64,000 bases of DNA from Marsupella aquatica (lineage: Eukaryota; Marchantiophyta). Location of the stretch: NCBI GenBank assembly GCA_973895155.1, contig OZ316899.1, positions 13,144,001-13,208,000 on the forward strand, written 5' to 3'. A program made the translations under genes and the position numbers. This document shows, piece after piece, positions 54,419 through 64,000 of the stretch; within the stretch, counting starts at the first letter, position 1; each line of letters begins with the position of its first letter. The notes below the pieces were generated by a model, which did not search any database, was not told the DNA's origin, and saw only the letters and a list, made by a program, of their open reading frames with translations.

Positions 54419-55644
54419 CTTGTGGAAAGGTAAAAAGGAACTATGGAGTGAAAGTGATCCATTTTTAAAACATTTTAACCTTACTTGAAGCTTATTTAGG
54501 TTTATCCATCACCCCTTAATCCATTTTACGCCTCAAAGGAATGTTATGGAAGAAAGCTAAGAAGTTTGAGTTTGGAAGGAAGAATCGCTTCAGACAAAAA
54601 ATCGGTTTCAAAGAAATCACTTCAGGAGGAAGCAGAAGAATCGCTTTGCAGAAAGACCAGCAGAAGAATTGCTTTGGAAGTTGGAATATCGATTTAGACT
54701 TTTGGAAGCAACTTTGACGGACGATTGCGGATCGGTCCCATATCGGTTTGAGGAGATTTTTGGTGCGTTGGAAAGATCTTATCAAGGGCTATAAGGAGAA
54801 TTTAAGTTTGGTCCCAAAAGACCAACTTCAGAATAACCCAAACCGATTCTCCAAGGTTTTTTGGCATATGTTACTTAAATTGTTTTCTATCTCTTTTCTC
54901 ACCTCTTGAACCTTTCCATGAGTTAGATAGAGTAGGATATAGAGGGACATAGTTTAGTGTACCTTTAGGAATTAGATTTAGAGAGTCTTAGACTTATTTT
55001 ACCTTTTAGGACCCTAAGTTTAGATGAGAAAAGGTTTTTAGGCTTCTAAACCTTTTGGCATCTTAAACCTTTTGAGGGAGCCTTACAAGTGGACTCCCAA
55101 GATCATGATTCATTGTCTTTTCTTCAACATTGATTTTTGACCAAGTGTGGGTCTTTTTCTCATGCCAAATTGGGCTTAGGAGAAAGAATTTAATGGAGAA
55201 GACTTGTACCACTCACATCAATTGAATTTCAAACATTTCATGAATCAAACTTAAGTATTCAAGTTTTGATGTTTGAATTAGTTGTAGGAAATAGATTTGA
55301 ATGGATAACTAAGGTGTGCCTTTGAAATCTAGTTGAAATGGGAATTGTACCAACCTTCATGACGTAAAACCGATCACAACTAAGTGTATAAGGAAGTTAG
55401 AGGGAAGAGAAAACCTTTCAATCTATCGAGAAGAAGCCGAACCTAAGGAATTTCATTTCAGCATTTGTGACATACTAATCATTTCAGGATTATATAAGGA
55501 AAAACAACAAAGAAATCGCTTGAAGATTTTGAACATCACAAAACCTTGGTAAATCGCTTTGTTTATTCTTTACGGGACCAAATCTTGGTATTTAAGGATA
55601 AAAGTATATACATTTGTATGATTCCACTTACCTTATATTCGTTT
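54419..55644 (+). repeat. C 5' LTR region
   Basis: Non-coding. TATATAAGG at 55491-55499 is a possible TATA box, about 150 bp before the primer site. The LTR must end just before 55645. Its start within this stretch is not visible to me. Confidence 0.45.
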
Positions 55645-55662
55645 TGGCGCCGCTGCCGGGGA
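55645..55662 (+). other. C primer-binding site
   Basis: TGGCGCCGCTGCCGGGGA, close to the TGGCGCCGTTGCCGGGGA site used by plant Athila/Tat-type elements. Confidence 0.75.
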
Positions 55663-55851
55663 ATAAATCAAAAGCGATTTATGAAGGAGGCCAAGAGAAT
55701 TGGCCAAAATAAAGATTTAAGTACAGACAGACAATCGATTTTGATACGATAAACAAATTGTGTAAGGCCAAGAAAGATAATTCACGACAAGAGGAGGATT
55801 CAGCAGGTGGACAATCGGATTGATTCCTGAAGGAACATATACTTTGTAAGT

Positions 55852-56061
55852 ATGGACGATTCAATGCTCTTTGGCTCTCCTTTTACATTTAAAGTAAAAC
55901 CTTTCTCAATAGACAATGCTCCTTCAGCGTTGGTTAAGTTACTAAAAGAAGAGGCAAAAATGGAGATAGCAAAAAAGGAAGTCAGGGGGAAGGCCAAGAA
56001 ATCGCTTAGAAAAGTAAAATCACCTACTAGCAAAGGATCTCCATTACCACCTCTGAATTGA
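55852..56061 (+). CDS. Short C leader frame
   Basis: A 69-residue Lys-rich frame starts 190 bp after the primer site and ends before gag. It could be a gag N-terminal piece separated by decay or a short upstream frame. The non-coding gap 56062-56330 follows. Confidence 0.3.
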   Translation: MDDSMLFGSPFTFKVKPFSIDNAPSALVKLLKEEAKMEIAKKEVRGKAKKSLRKVKSPTSKGSPLPPLN

Positions 56062-56330
56062 ATGGACCTATTGGCCTTAAGGGAAGTAAATCTTTTCCAT
56101 TAACATTTTTTAATTTTAGTTAGGCTAGAAAAGTAAAGAGAGAAACCGATTCTTAGAAAAATTAATGGAGAAATCTTGGTGACAATCGGTTCCGACGGAT
56201 ATATCATTTTTTGTTTCTGTATTTTTGTTTCTTGCTTCCAATGAATTAATCGGTTGGGGAGAAAGATCGCTTCCTTTGTTTTAGAATTTTGGGATATGGC
56301 AAGACTCTTTAGTTCATATGCAAAGATTTC

Positions 56331-57524
56331 ATGAGTAGGGACATTACTAACCCTTCTGAACGAGAAAAGAGATATAACAATCTAGAACAAAAGAAATTGA
56401 CCCCATCTGAGGAGGGATCTTCCAATGGAAGGTCAAGATCGAACTCAAGCGATAGAGGTAAGACTAGAATCACAAAGACTAAGCCAGTGCCATATGTTGA
56501 TCTTACAAGACATAGAAGTGAGAGGTACATTGAGGAAGATGTGGATAATTTAAATAGTCTTAGTGATTTTGAAGAGAGGGAACAATCTGTGGTACCAGAA
56601 TCACCTACTGTTGCCGAAAAGGTTCAACATTTAGAAGAGTTGGTGACTCAAGGTGCGCTTGAGGGAGAAAGGGCTAATCAATTGATAGGAAACTTAATCT
56701 CTAAAGGATCTCTACTTGCGCCAATTAAGGTAGGAAATAAATTGTTTGTTTCATTATCTTCTGGGTCCTCTAGTGCCCGTCCTCCTTCCATCATGACATC
56801 CTCCAGAAGGCTGAAATATACGGTTTTCAAGGGAAGAGGCCAAGATCCAGATGATTGGCTGGGAGAATTTTTGTCAACAACCAAAACCAACAAGCAAAAT
56901 GCGGATCCAGATCTCTTGCGGATTTTTGAAGGACTCATGAAAAACGAAGCACATAAATGGTATACTCTATCCCTTACCCCAGCTATTCAGGGTAGCTGGC
57001 CTGATTTACAAAATGCTTTTAGGAAAGAATTTAGAGAAGCAAAAGCCACTTGTAGAGTGTTAGCTAGACTTAGGAGAATTCGCATGAGAAAAAAAGACAC
57101 ATTGAGAACTTATTCTCAGAATGTTAGGAAATTAATTCTTAAGATTAGACCTCTGCCTAGTGATGAGATGCAAACCAAGTATTTCACAGGAGGATTGCCT
57201 AGAGAGATGAATAGATATGTTAGAAGATCACACCCTGCCAATTTAGGAGAAGCGATTGAAGTGGCACAAGAGTTTGAAGATACTGAGATGTCTCAGAGAA
57301 AAGAATTGAAAAAAGAGGAGAAGAAAGAAAAGGAGAGAGAGAAAAGAAAGTGGAGGAAGAAAAGGTCAGGAGGTAAAAAGAAAGAAATAAGTTCTTCTAG
57401 TACCTCCTCCTCATCGTCAGAGTCTAGTTCTTGCTCTTCCTCCTCTTCCTCCTCTTCCTCATCCTCATTTGATGATGAGTCCACCCGCCATCGTAGAGAC
57501 AGAAGAAAAGTATCAGCCAACTAA
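56331..57524 (+). CDS. C gag
   Basis: An open frame of 397 residues. The capsid-type core (about 180-330) has FKGRGQDPDDWLGEFL, then WYTLSLTPAIQGSWPDLQNA and LRTYSQNVRKLILKIRPLP, typical of the plant retrotransposon gag family. The C-terminus is a Lys/Arg/Glu stretch followed by a long Ser run. The zinc knuckles lie in a different frame that overlaps from 57469, so one small indel near the Ser run separates them. The product would form the capsid around the element RNA. Confidence 0.75.
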   Translation: MSRDITNPSEREKRYNNLEQKKLTPSEEGSSNGRSRSNSSDRGKTRITKTKPVPYVDLTRHRSERYIEEDVDNLNSLSDFEEREQSVVPESPTVAEKVQHLEELVTQGALEGERANQLIGNLISKGSLLAPIKVGNKLFVSLSSGSSSARPPSIMTSSRRLKYTVFKGRGQDPDDWLGEFLSTTKTNKQNADPDLLRIFEGLMKNEAHKWYTLSLTPAIQGSWPDLQNAFRKEFREAKATCRVLARLRRIRMRKKDTLRTYSQNVRKLILKIRPLPSDEMQTKYFTGGLPREMNRYVRRSHPANLGEAIEVAQEFEDTEMSQRKELKKEEKKEKEREKRKWRKKRSGGKKKEISSSSTSSSSSESSSCSSSSSSSSSSSFDDESTRHRRDRRKVSAN

Positions 57525-58218
57525 TAATGCGCTCAAGTCCCTTACAGATGTGAAGAAAACGATTGATGAGTTGAGTGGCAAATTTGATAAACTTTCAATT
57601 AATTTGGCAGACAATCGCCCAAAGAGGAGGCCTGCTCCGATAAACCAACCAAATGTTTGGTGCGCTAGATGTGGAGAAAGAGGCCACTATCCAGTGGAGT
57701 GTCCCCACATGGGGAGGCAAGCTCAATACATTGCGGAAGAATAAGACAAACCAGCCTACTATGCAGAAGAACAAGACGAGATTGACTGGTACATGGTCAA
57801 TAATCCCCCGCCTATGAGAAGACCAATGGGACCACCAAGACCACCAATGGGTTGGGGTATGGGAGGAAGTATGATGCCTAGGCCCATGACAATGAGACCT
57901 CCTGTCAAACCTCCAATGGAACCACCCGGAGGCTATCCACCTCGTACACAGAGAATCCCTGGGACCTGCTACAATTGTGGAGTAGCGGGACATTATACAC
58001 CTGAGTGCCCTTACCCAAAGGCTCCTTATGCATATACCCCTATATGTGGGAACTGTGGAGACGAGGGCCATCTCCCAATCAAATGCCCCAAACCGGTGCA
58101 GCCAAAGTTGATGGTGAAGTATGTGAAGGATCCGGAGAAGGGAGAAACGACAGAAGTCCGGATGATATTTCTGGAAGACAGACACCTCATAACTGAGGAG
58201 AAGGTGAACCTGGAGTAA
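57469..58218 (+). pseudogene. C nucleocapsid with three zinc knuckles
   Basis: One frame with a TAA at 57742-57744. The CCHC motifs are CARCGERGHYPVEC (near 57660), CYNCGVAGHYTPEC (near 57968) and CGNCGDEGHLPIKC (near 58047), separated by a Met/Pro-rich linker with repeated PPM. Such knuckles bind the element RNA. Confidence 0.7.
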
Positions 58219-58311
58219 TCGATTCCAGTATATCGGACCACAACCCGAAGTGCCAAAAGGAAAGAGCTGCTCAAGAATACCCAAAGCGATTCGCCAGCCG
58301 CACCAATCGCT

Positions 58312-59502
58312 TTGCCAAAAAGCGATTCTTCCAATGGACCAATCGCTTTTCCTCAGAAGCATGCAAAGAAGGCTAGAGCGAATGAACAACCGCTTGGAGG
58401 TAAGCAGAAGGAGGGACTTCCCAAGGAATTAGACCCAGCATATGACAGGTATGACCCTAAGTACTTTATCCGTGACATATCTTCAGAAGCTCAAGAGTAC
58501 ATTGAGAAAGAAGTCACGAATCAGACTTCTAAGGAGCAAGTGCCTTTTAAACAAGTCACCTTTCAAGATGGATCAAAATTTGAGGGTGTTAGAGTAGATG
58601 AGAAGTTATGATATAATATAGTTAAAGATGTGGCTAATACTCCAGCTAATGTTACCTTTGGAGAGTTGTTGAGGGATAATGCATTGTATAGGAAGCAGCT
58701 TAAACCTCTTTTAAGTAGTAGGCGTAGGAAGTATAAGATGCCCCCGGTGTCTGTGAATTTTACTGAGATAGAGGATTTTGGAGCCCCGGATGTAGAATTA
58801 CAAATTGATGGATGCCTTATTAGGAGTGTACCTATTGATGGTGGGTCTGGAGTCAATATAATGATAGCACAAACAGCAAGATCATTAGGATTTAGTAAGT
58901 TTGAAGCAACTCCTCGTGTTTTTAGAATGGCAGACCAATCTAGGGTCTTTCCTTTGTGAAATTTAGGAAACATAGAGGTTATCATAGGAGGGTTACCTTT
59001 TGTCTTAAATTTTTTGATAATTGACCCCCCTACACCATCTACTTTCCCTATCCTTTTAGGTAGACCATGGCTCTATAAGGCCAAAGTCAAGGTGAATTGG
59101 GCTAACAAAACCTTTTCTTTTGGGCACCCCAAAGTTATCTTGTCTTGGGATAAAGTGCAGCATCTCGGTGACACCATGTCGTCTGATCCGGGATACACTT
59201 CGGATGATAGTACCTCGACAGTGGAATCAAGATGGGTAGACGAGATGATGAAGCTCAAAGAGGAGGATTTTAAGTTTGAGGAGGATGTTCGATACTTGGA
59301 GGTCTACACCTACTCAACTGGTGAAGATGAAGAGGTCAGGCAAGTCCACGAGACAAATTCTCCAGAAAGGTCTGAAATTCCCTCTTCCAATCCTACTTTG
59401 ATTGTTGCACCTAAACCGATTTTTACACCTAAAGCGATTCTTTCACCTCTTCTGGAACCGAAACCGATTGAGGAGATGGAAGAATCGGATTGGGAAGAAT
59501 AG
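58312..59502 (+). pseudogene. C protease region
   Basis: One frame with TGA at 58609-58611, TGA at 58957-58959 and TAG at 59500-59502. The active-site block is VPIDGGSGVNIMI, like B. It is followed by PILLGRPWLYKAKVKVNW, the usual end of the protease fold in these elements, and by an acidic linker. The stretch 59503-59574 stays open in the same frame into RT. Confidence 0.7.
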
Positions 59503-59574
59503 CAATTACAGAAACCTAAGGAAGGGGAGTTAGCCCTAGGGAAGAGTACTGCCTACTTTGAGGAATCAGCTAGT

Positions 59575-61272
59575 ATGACTGAAGGTATGGTTAAGAAAAC
59601 CCAATATGTTAAAATTGAATTAGAAACCGATAAAACCTTCAATGTAGGAAGAGCGTTAGATGACATATCTAAGCAAAAATATAAGAAGCTACTAGAAGAA
59701 TATAAAGATGTTTTTGCATGGAGCCACCATGACCTTAAAGGCATTTCCACTACCTTAGGTGAACATAGGATAGATGTGGTAGAAGGGGCAATTCCTATTA
59801 GGCAACGTCAGTATAGACTGAATCCTAAGTACTCTCTTATGGTTAAAACCGAATTAGATAAGTTGCTTGAGGCTGGTTTCATTTATCCTATCTTAAGTAG
59901 TGAGTGGGTCTCACCAATAGTGATAGTTCCTAAGAAGCCTGGACCAGATGGAAAGGTTAAGATTAGGGTATGTCAAGATTATAGAAAATTAAATGCCGCT
60001 ACTAGAAAAGATTTCCATCCTTTACCTTTTACTGATACTATCTTAGATCAGGTTGCTGGTCATGAGATGTATAGTTTCCTAGATGGATTTTCAGGTTATA
60101 ACCAGGTATTTATTAGGAAATCAGATCAGTCCAAGACCACATTCACAACCGATTGGGGTACTTATGCTTTTTCTAGAATGCCTTTTGGTTTGTGCAATGC
60201 CCCCGCTACTTTTCAAAGACTAATGACTGTTATTTTCCAGGAATACTTGCGGGATTTTTTAGAGATTTTTATAGATGAGTTTTGTGTCTATGGGCAGAAG
60301 AAAGACCATTTAGAGTATTTGAAGAAAACATTTGCCAAGTGTCGGGAGGCAGGGCTATGTTTACACCCTGAGAAGTGCTATTTTGGCATGAAGGAGGGAA
60401 TTTTGCTTGGGCATAAGATATCCCAGAGTGGCATTGCTGTGGATCATGATAAAGTCGTGGTAATCCTTGCCTTAGAAGTTCCCACTAACTTGCGTGAGCT
60501 AAGGGGTTTCCTAGGGTATGTGGGTTATTACCGTCGGTTTATAGAGGGCTACTCCGTCCTTGCCACACCTCTTACTCAACTCCTCAAGAAGGATGCTCCT
60601 TATGAGTGGAGTGATGCTAGGGAAAATACCTTCATTACCCTCAAATATAAGTTAACAGTCGCTCTTGTCCTTATCCCGCCTGATTGGGAAAAAGTTTTTC
60701 ATGTTTTTGTAGATACCTCCAAGTTTTGTATAGGCTTAGAACTAAGTCAAAAGGATGAGCATGATAAGAGCCATCCGATTTATTTTGCTAGTCGCCAGTT
60801 GCATAGTGCAGAGAGAAATTACTCCACCACAGAGAGAGAGGCCTTAGGCATGGTCTTTGCTTGCAAAAAGTTCAGACACTACCTCCTTGGCTATGACACT
60901 GTGTTTCATACGGACCATCATTCGTTGAAATATCTGTTCAACAAGGTGGACCTGTCGGGCCGAATTGCAAGGTGGGTCCTGCTTTTGCAAGAGTTCCAAT
61001 TCAAAGTGGAAGTACGAGCAGGCAAGAGTCACGTCAATGCAGACTACTTATCTCGGTTGGAGGGAGAACATGGCAAGGAAGCGGTACCAGATCATTTTCC
61101 TGATGAGGAGTTGTTTCACATCGAGGGAGAACAATCGCTTTATGCTGATATTGTCACTTACCTTCTGACGGGACGACCACCAGAGCCAATGAATGCAAAG
61201 CAACAAGCGGTTTTTGTGTATAAGGCAGGGCCTTATACTCTCATTCAAGGTGTTACACAAAGCCATGCCTGA
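59575..61272 (+). CDS. C reverse transcriptase and RNase H
   Basis: An open frame of 565 residues. The RT blocks are ILSSEWVSPIVIVPKKPG, RVCQDYRKLN, FLDGFSGYNQV, MPFGLCNAPATFQR and the active-site region IFIDEFCVYG. Relatives have IDD here, so the second catalytic Asp is Glu. The RNase H residues are in VDTSKFC, REALG, HTDHHSL and VNADYLS. The start used is a Met inside the polyprotein, not a true start. The frame shifts near 61245 before integrase. The substitution suggests the enzyme is weak or dead despite the open frame. Confidence 0.75.
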   Translation: MTEGMVKKTQYVKIELETDKTFNVGRALDDISKQKYKKLLEEYKDVFAWSHHDLKGISTTLGEHRIDVVEGAIPIRQRQYRLNPKYSLMVKTELDKLLEAGFIYPILSSEWVSPIVIVPKKPGPDGKVKIRVCQDYRKLNAATRKDFHPLPFTDTILDQVAGHEMYSFLDGFSGYNQVFIRKSDQSKTTFTTDWGTYAFSRMPFGLCNAPATFQRLMTVIFQEYLRDFLEIFIDEFCVYGQKKDHLEYLKKTFAKCREAGLCLHPEKCYFGMKEGILLGHKISQSGIAVDHDKVVVILALEVPTNLRELRGFLGYVGYYRRFIEGYSVLATPLTQLLKKDAPYEWSDARENTFITLKYKLTVALVLIPPDWEKVFHVFVDTSKFCIGLELSQKDEHDKSHPIYFASRQLHSAERNYSTTEREALGMVFACKKFRHYLLGYDTVFHTDHHSLKYLFNKVDLSGRIARWVLLLQEFQFKVEVRAGKSHVNADYLSRLEGEHGKEAVPDHFPDEELFHIEGEQSLYADIVTYLLTGRPPEPMNAKQQAVFVYKAGPYTLIQGVTQSHA

Positions 61273-62392
61273 TCTTAAACTCAAGAGGTGTTTGGAGCGG
61301 CATGAAATCCCTCGGGTGATAAGTGCTTTACATGAAGGGAATTCTGGAGGGCATTTTGCTGTTGCGACTACAATTGCTAAAATTAGAGATGCGGGCTACT
61401 GGTGGCCCTCTATGCATAGGGATGTTTTCCAGTTTATCAAGGGATGTGATCCATGCCAAAGGATGGGAAAACCTCTGCTGAGTGGGAGATGGCCCTTAAT
61501 ACCTATCATGCCTTTGGCTCCATTTGAGAAGTGGGGGATAGATTTGTGGGTCCTATCCAACCAGTGACACAAAGGAGGAGAAATCGCTACATCATTGTTG
61601 CAACAGATTACACCACTAAATGGGTGGAAGCCGAGGCAGTGAGAAGAGATGATGCCACCGTCACAACACTTTTTCTTTTTGATAATCACTAGATATGGTT
61701 GCCCTTTAGAGTTGGTCAGTGATAGAGGCACACACTTCCTCAACAGCACCATGGAACTTCTCACAAACACCTACCTGATTAAGCACAGAAAAACAACACC
61801 CTATAATCCTAAAGCAAACGGTTTGACGGAGAGAGCAAATGGCATTATTTGTAAGATTCTCACAAAAATCGTTTCAGCACACAAGAGTGATTGGGATATG
61901 AAGCTTCCGTCTGCACTTTGGGCTTATAGGACAGCACAAAAGATCACAACCAAACGCACTCCCTTTTATATGGTTTATGGTATGGACTCCATTGTTCCTA
62001 TAGAATTTAGTATACCTACTGCACGGGTATTAGATGACAGAAAATTACCTCCTGAGGAAAGTCAGCTCCTTAGATTGGTAGAGTTGGAGCACTTAGAGGA
62101 AAATCGCCTCTATGCACTCACACACACTCATACTCAGCAACAAAATCGGAAAGTGAATTATGATAAGAAGGTGAAGCCGACCACTATTGAAGCTGGAGAT
62201 TTAGTTTTACTTTATGACAACCGTTATTTAAAATTTCCAGGGAAACTCCACACTAGGTGGGGTGGACCCTATTTAGTTAAAAATGTTTGGGCTAATGGTA
62301 GTCTCCAACTTGCCACCACTGCTGGAGACCTATTACCCACTAGAGTTAATGGTCATAGAGTCAAAAAATATACCTCCCAGAGTTTAGATTAA
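61233..62392 (+). pseudogene. C integrase
   Basis: The zinc site (HEGNSGGH, then CDPCQR) is in one frame (61233-61567). The middle, with ATDYTTKWVEAEA, is in another. The rest (61649-62392), with SDRGTHF and GLTERANG, is in a third. All three catalytic acids are present, but at least two shifts break the frame. The C-terminal end has GGPYLVK and ends near the polypurine tract. Confidence 0.75.
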
Positions 62393-62415
62393 TGTCGCGT
62401 GGCCACTCCAATTAT

Positions 62416-62602
62416 GAGGAGGAGGTGGTATATGAAGTTGTATCTTATAAGGATTAGCAAGGTAGAAGTACTGAATAGAATAGTTAAAAAAAAATATGAA
62501 AATTTTAAAGTCCCCTATCTAGGAATGTTTAGGTTTAGTAACATGGAAAGCTCAAACCAAAGAGGAAAAGAAACCTTAGTAAAAACGGTAAAACGATTTA
62601 AG
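62416..62602 (+). repeat. C polypurine tract and 3' LTR fragment
   Basis: GAGGAGGAGGTGG at 62416-62428 is followed by TATATGAAG and AT-rich sequence up to 62602, where another LTR begins. Confidence 0.45.
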
Positions 62603-62760
62603 TGTTGTGAGGTATAGAACAACTGATACTTCATTCCCTTCCATATCCTTACATATAGGCTATCCAATAGCCAGGCGGTTAGACAGTTAGTGTGGTCTAA
62701 CCTGAGTAGGCGTAAACCTAGTTAACCTCATGTATGGTCTGGTTAACTCGGGTTACAACA
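62603..62760 (-). mobile_element. Short Ty1/copia-like LTR
   Basis: 158 bp with the ends TGTTGT..ACAACA. On the minus strand the sequence just before it reads CCCAAGGGGGAG, the polypurine tract typical of copia 3' LTRs. The interior would lie to the right but no second LTR was found. The size fits a small non-autonomous (TRIM-like) element. Confidence 0.6.
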
Positions 62761-63664
62761 CTCCCCCTTGGGTGTAACATGACCCGGGGAGAAAAAAAGG
62801 AATGTTGCACCCACCTCTAGCCTACTCTAAATGTGAAATGTGTATTCTGAGGTTTGTGGTTTGGGGGGAATGTAACCTCATTAAAACCCCCCCTCCTTTC
62901 TTGCTGGGGGGAAAGAGTGTTACCATTCCATCCCTAAAAACCTTATAATCATGGTTAAGTTATGAGTAATCGAGTTATTAGAGTTAAAGTGGTGTAAGGA
63001 TGTCATATGCTATGTAACGTTATTGGAACTACTAAAGACCTAAATGTCTCGTGTGTGTTTTGAAAGTGAGAAAATTTGCGTGGCAATTTTTGGTGAGTGC
63101 AGTAGCGAGCATTTGGTGTTGTCTGCTAGAGTGTGAGGGTCGTCTTGAAGGAATGCATGTCGCGGAAGTTTCTCGTTTGTAGTTTTGGCATTCTATTGCT
63201 TTGAAGATCTTGAATGTGCTTTGGTTGGATGAAGGGCGGACTCGTGTCTGAGATGATCGATGTGCGGTGCTAGATTTCTTCACGTGAGATGGTTGACGCG
63301 CGTTGTGGTCCTGGTCGTCTGTGAGATGTCGAGGGGCAATGGACTCACCTTTCTTCCTGAAGAAGTGATGCTGGGCCTAGGCATGTTTGTCACAAGGTCG
63401 GTGATTTTCGGTGGGAGGTGTCTGCAGCTGCATTGTTGGTGGTCGTTCTTGCTGAGGTCGGGCGATTATTCTCTGTTCAATTCGCTTTTGTGCGATTGGA
63501 GTGTCGGGGAGCGGATGTGGCAAACTATGGCCAGTAGGATTTGTTCCCGATTGCTTTATAGGCGAGGTTTCGTGTCACGTCATCAGCCTTGGCCTTAACT
63601 CGGGCTTCAGCTTTAAACGGGCACATCCTTCGTAAATATGAGGGTTCGGGCAGGGAGGGAAGAA
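62761..63664. other. Unassigned stretch
   Basis: After the polypurine tract I see only scattered short open frames and a run of C-rich and G-rich words near 62880-62930. No gene is supported. Confidence 0.4.
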
Positions 63665-64000
63665 TGTAATGCACCTAATTCACGTAAACTAGCGCTAAGT
63701 GTGCCTACTGTTAGATACAGACATCTCCTAGGTATGGTTTGTATTCTGCCACCGGAACGTACCTTAGTCGATAACAGGATCAACCCCGGCTTAAGGACTT
63801 CTAAGCCTTTGTGTTGTCCACCTTCGATCCGGATTCAATGATACAGGTCCTCAACCCGTGCTCGCAACCACATACCCGCAAGCTGCACCCCGTGCATGAC
63901 TCGGGTAGTGCGTTCGGCCCGGTGTTGTCACCTATACACGAGATTCACACACACATACATGCGCACAAGCATACAATCTCGATTTACACAAAGGAAATAA
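63665..64000 (-). repeat. LTR-A-related LTR, 3' end only
   Basis: On the minus strand it ends GGTGCATTACA. It aligns over its length with 17015-17360, with clear but incomplete identity, sharing for example CCCCGGCTTAAGGACTTCTA. It runs off the window. Confidence 0.65.

Larger units (their letters stand above)
54419..62602 (+). mobile_element. Element C, Ty3/gypsy retrotransposon
   Basis: It has a strong primer-binding site at 55645, gag, zinc knuckles, protease, RT, RNase H and integrase in Ty3/gypsy order, and a polypurine tract at 62416. The left limit is not defined; I start it after the D exon. Its 3' LTR is represented by only about 170 bp before a copia-like LTR, and I could not align this with the 5' LTR region. 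The gag, protease and integrase parts contain stops or shifts. Confidence 0.7.

Noticed and set aside
17015-64000. 17015-24774 and 63665-64000 as the two LTRs of one giant minus-strand element
   Set aside because: Orientation would allow it, but the two LTR ends differ too much and no primer-binding site follows the copy at 63665. They are better seen as two family members.

Overview
The window looks like repeat-dense nuclear DNA of a land plant. The evidence is spliceosomal introns (GT..AG), several nested Ty3/gypsy LTR retrotransposons, a Mutator-like (MULE/SWIM) transposase, a short Ty1/copia-like LTR and a remnant of an ABCB-type transporter gene. A liverwort or another non-flowering plant is my best guess, from the general look of the retroelements, but this is inference with low confidence. 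I see no intact ordinary host gene.

Region 1 (1-17014) is two nested copies of a DNA transposon family that I do not recognise. The younger copy, TE1, spans 3105-14237. It has imperfect terminal inverted repeats and an 8-bp target duplication (ATCCTAAG). Inside it are two divergent genes. F, on the minus strand, is a MULE-like transposase with a C-terminal SWIM zinc finger. E, on the plus strand, has an N-terminal ParB/sulfiredoxin-like domain and a C-terminal DNA-methyltransferase-like domain. TE1 sits between the two divergent genes of an older copy, TE0: E' (minus, 1-2698) and F' (plus, 15720-17014). TE1 holds 16 copies of a 15-bp imperfect palindrome (consensus TAGCGCCCGGCGCTA), all outside exons, and all four introns I can delimit carry at least one. 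TE0 holds a related but different palindrome (core GCTAGCGAGATCGCTAGC). Two small non-autonomous derivatives (14546-14857 and 26199-26559) each carry one TE1-type palindrome. This transposon family is the main novelty of the window.

Region 2 (17015-24774) is a minus-strand, roughly 7.8-kb LTR that itself contains two decayed genes, ORF1' and ORF2'. Region 3 (24775-29577) is mostly unassigned. It holds an AT-hook pseudogene, an ABCB transporter fragment, a degenerate tRNA-like sequence and an unknown minus-strand gene D.

Region 4 (29578-54402) is one Ty3/gypsy element, B, inserted in an exon of D and flanked by the 5-bp duplication CCGTC. Its 5' LTR is about 7.95 kb and carries its own coding regions: ORF0, a 1206-codon ORF1 without stops, and ORF2. 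Its gag-pol is full of stops and frameshifts. The 3' LTR has lost about 4.6 kb and was later split by a minus-strand Ty3/gypsy element, G (44531-51942, duplication GCGT).

Region 5 (54403-64000) holds the rest of the split D exon, a third Ty3/gypsy element C with a clear primer-binding site and decayed gag-pol, a 158-bp copia-like LTR, unassigned sequence, and the end of another LTR related to the one in region 2.
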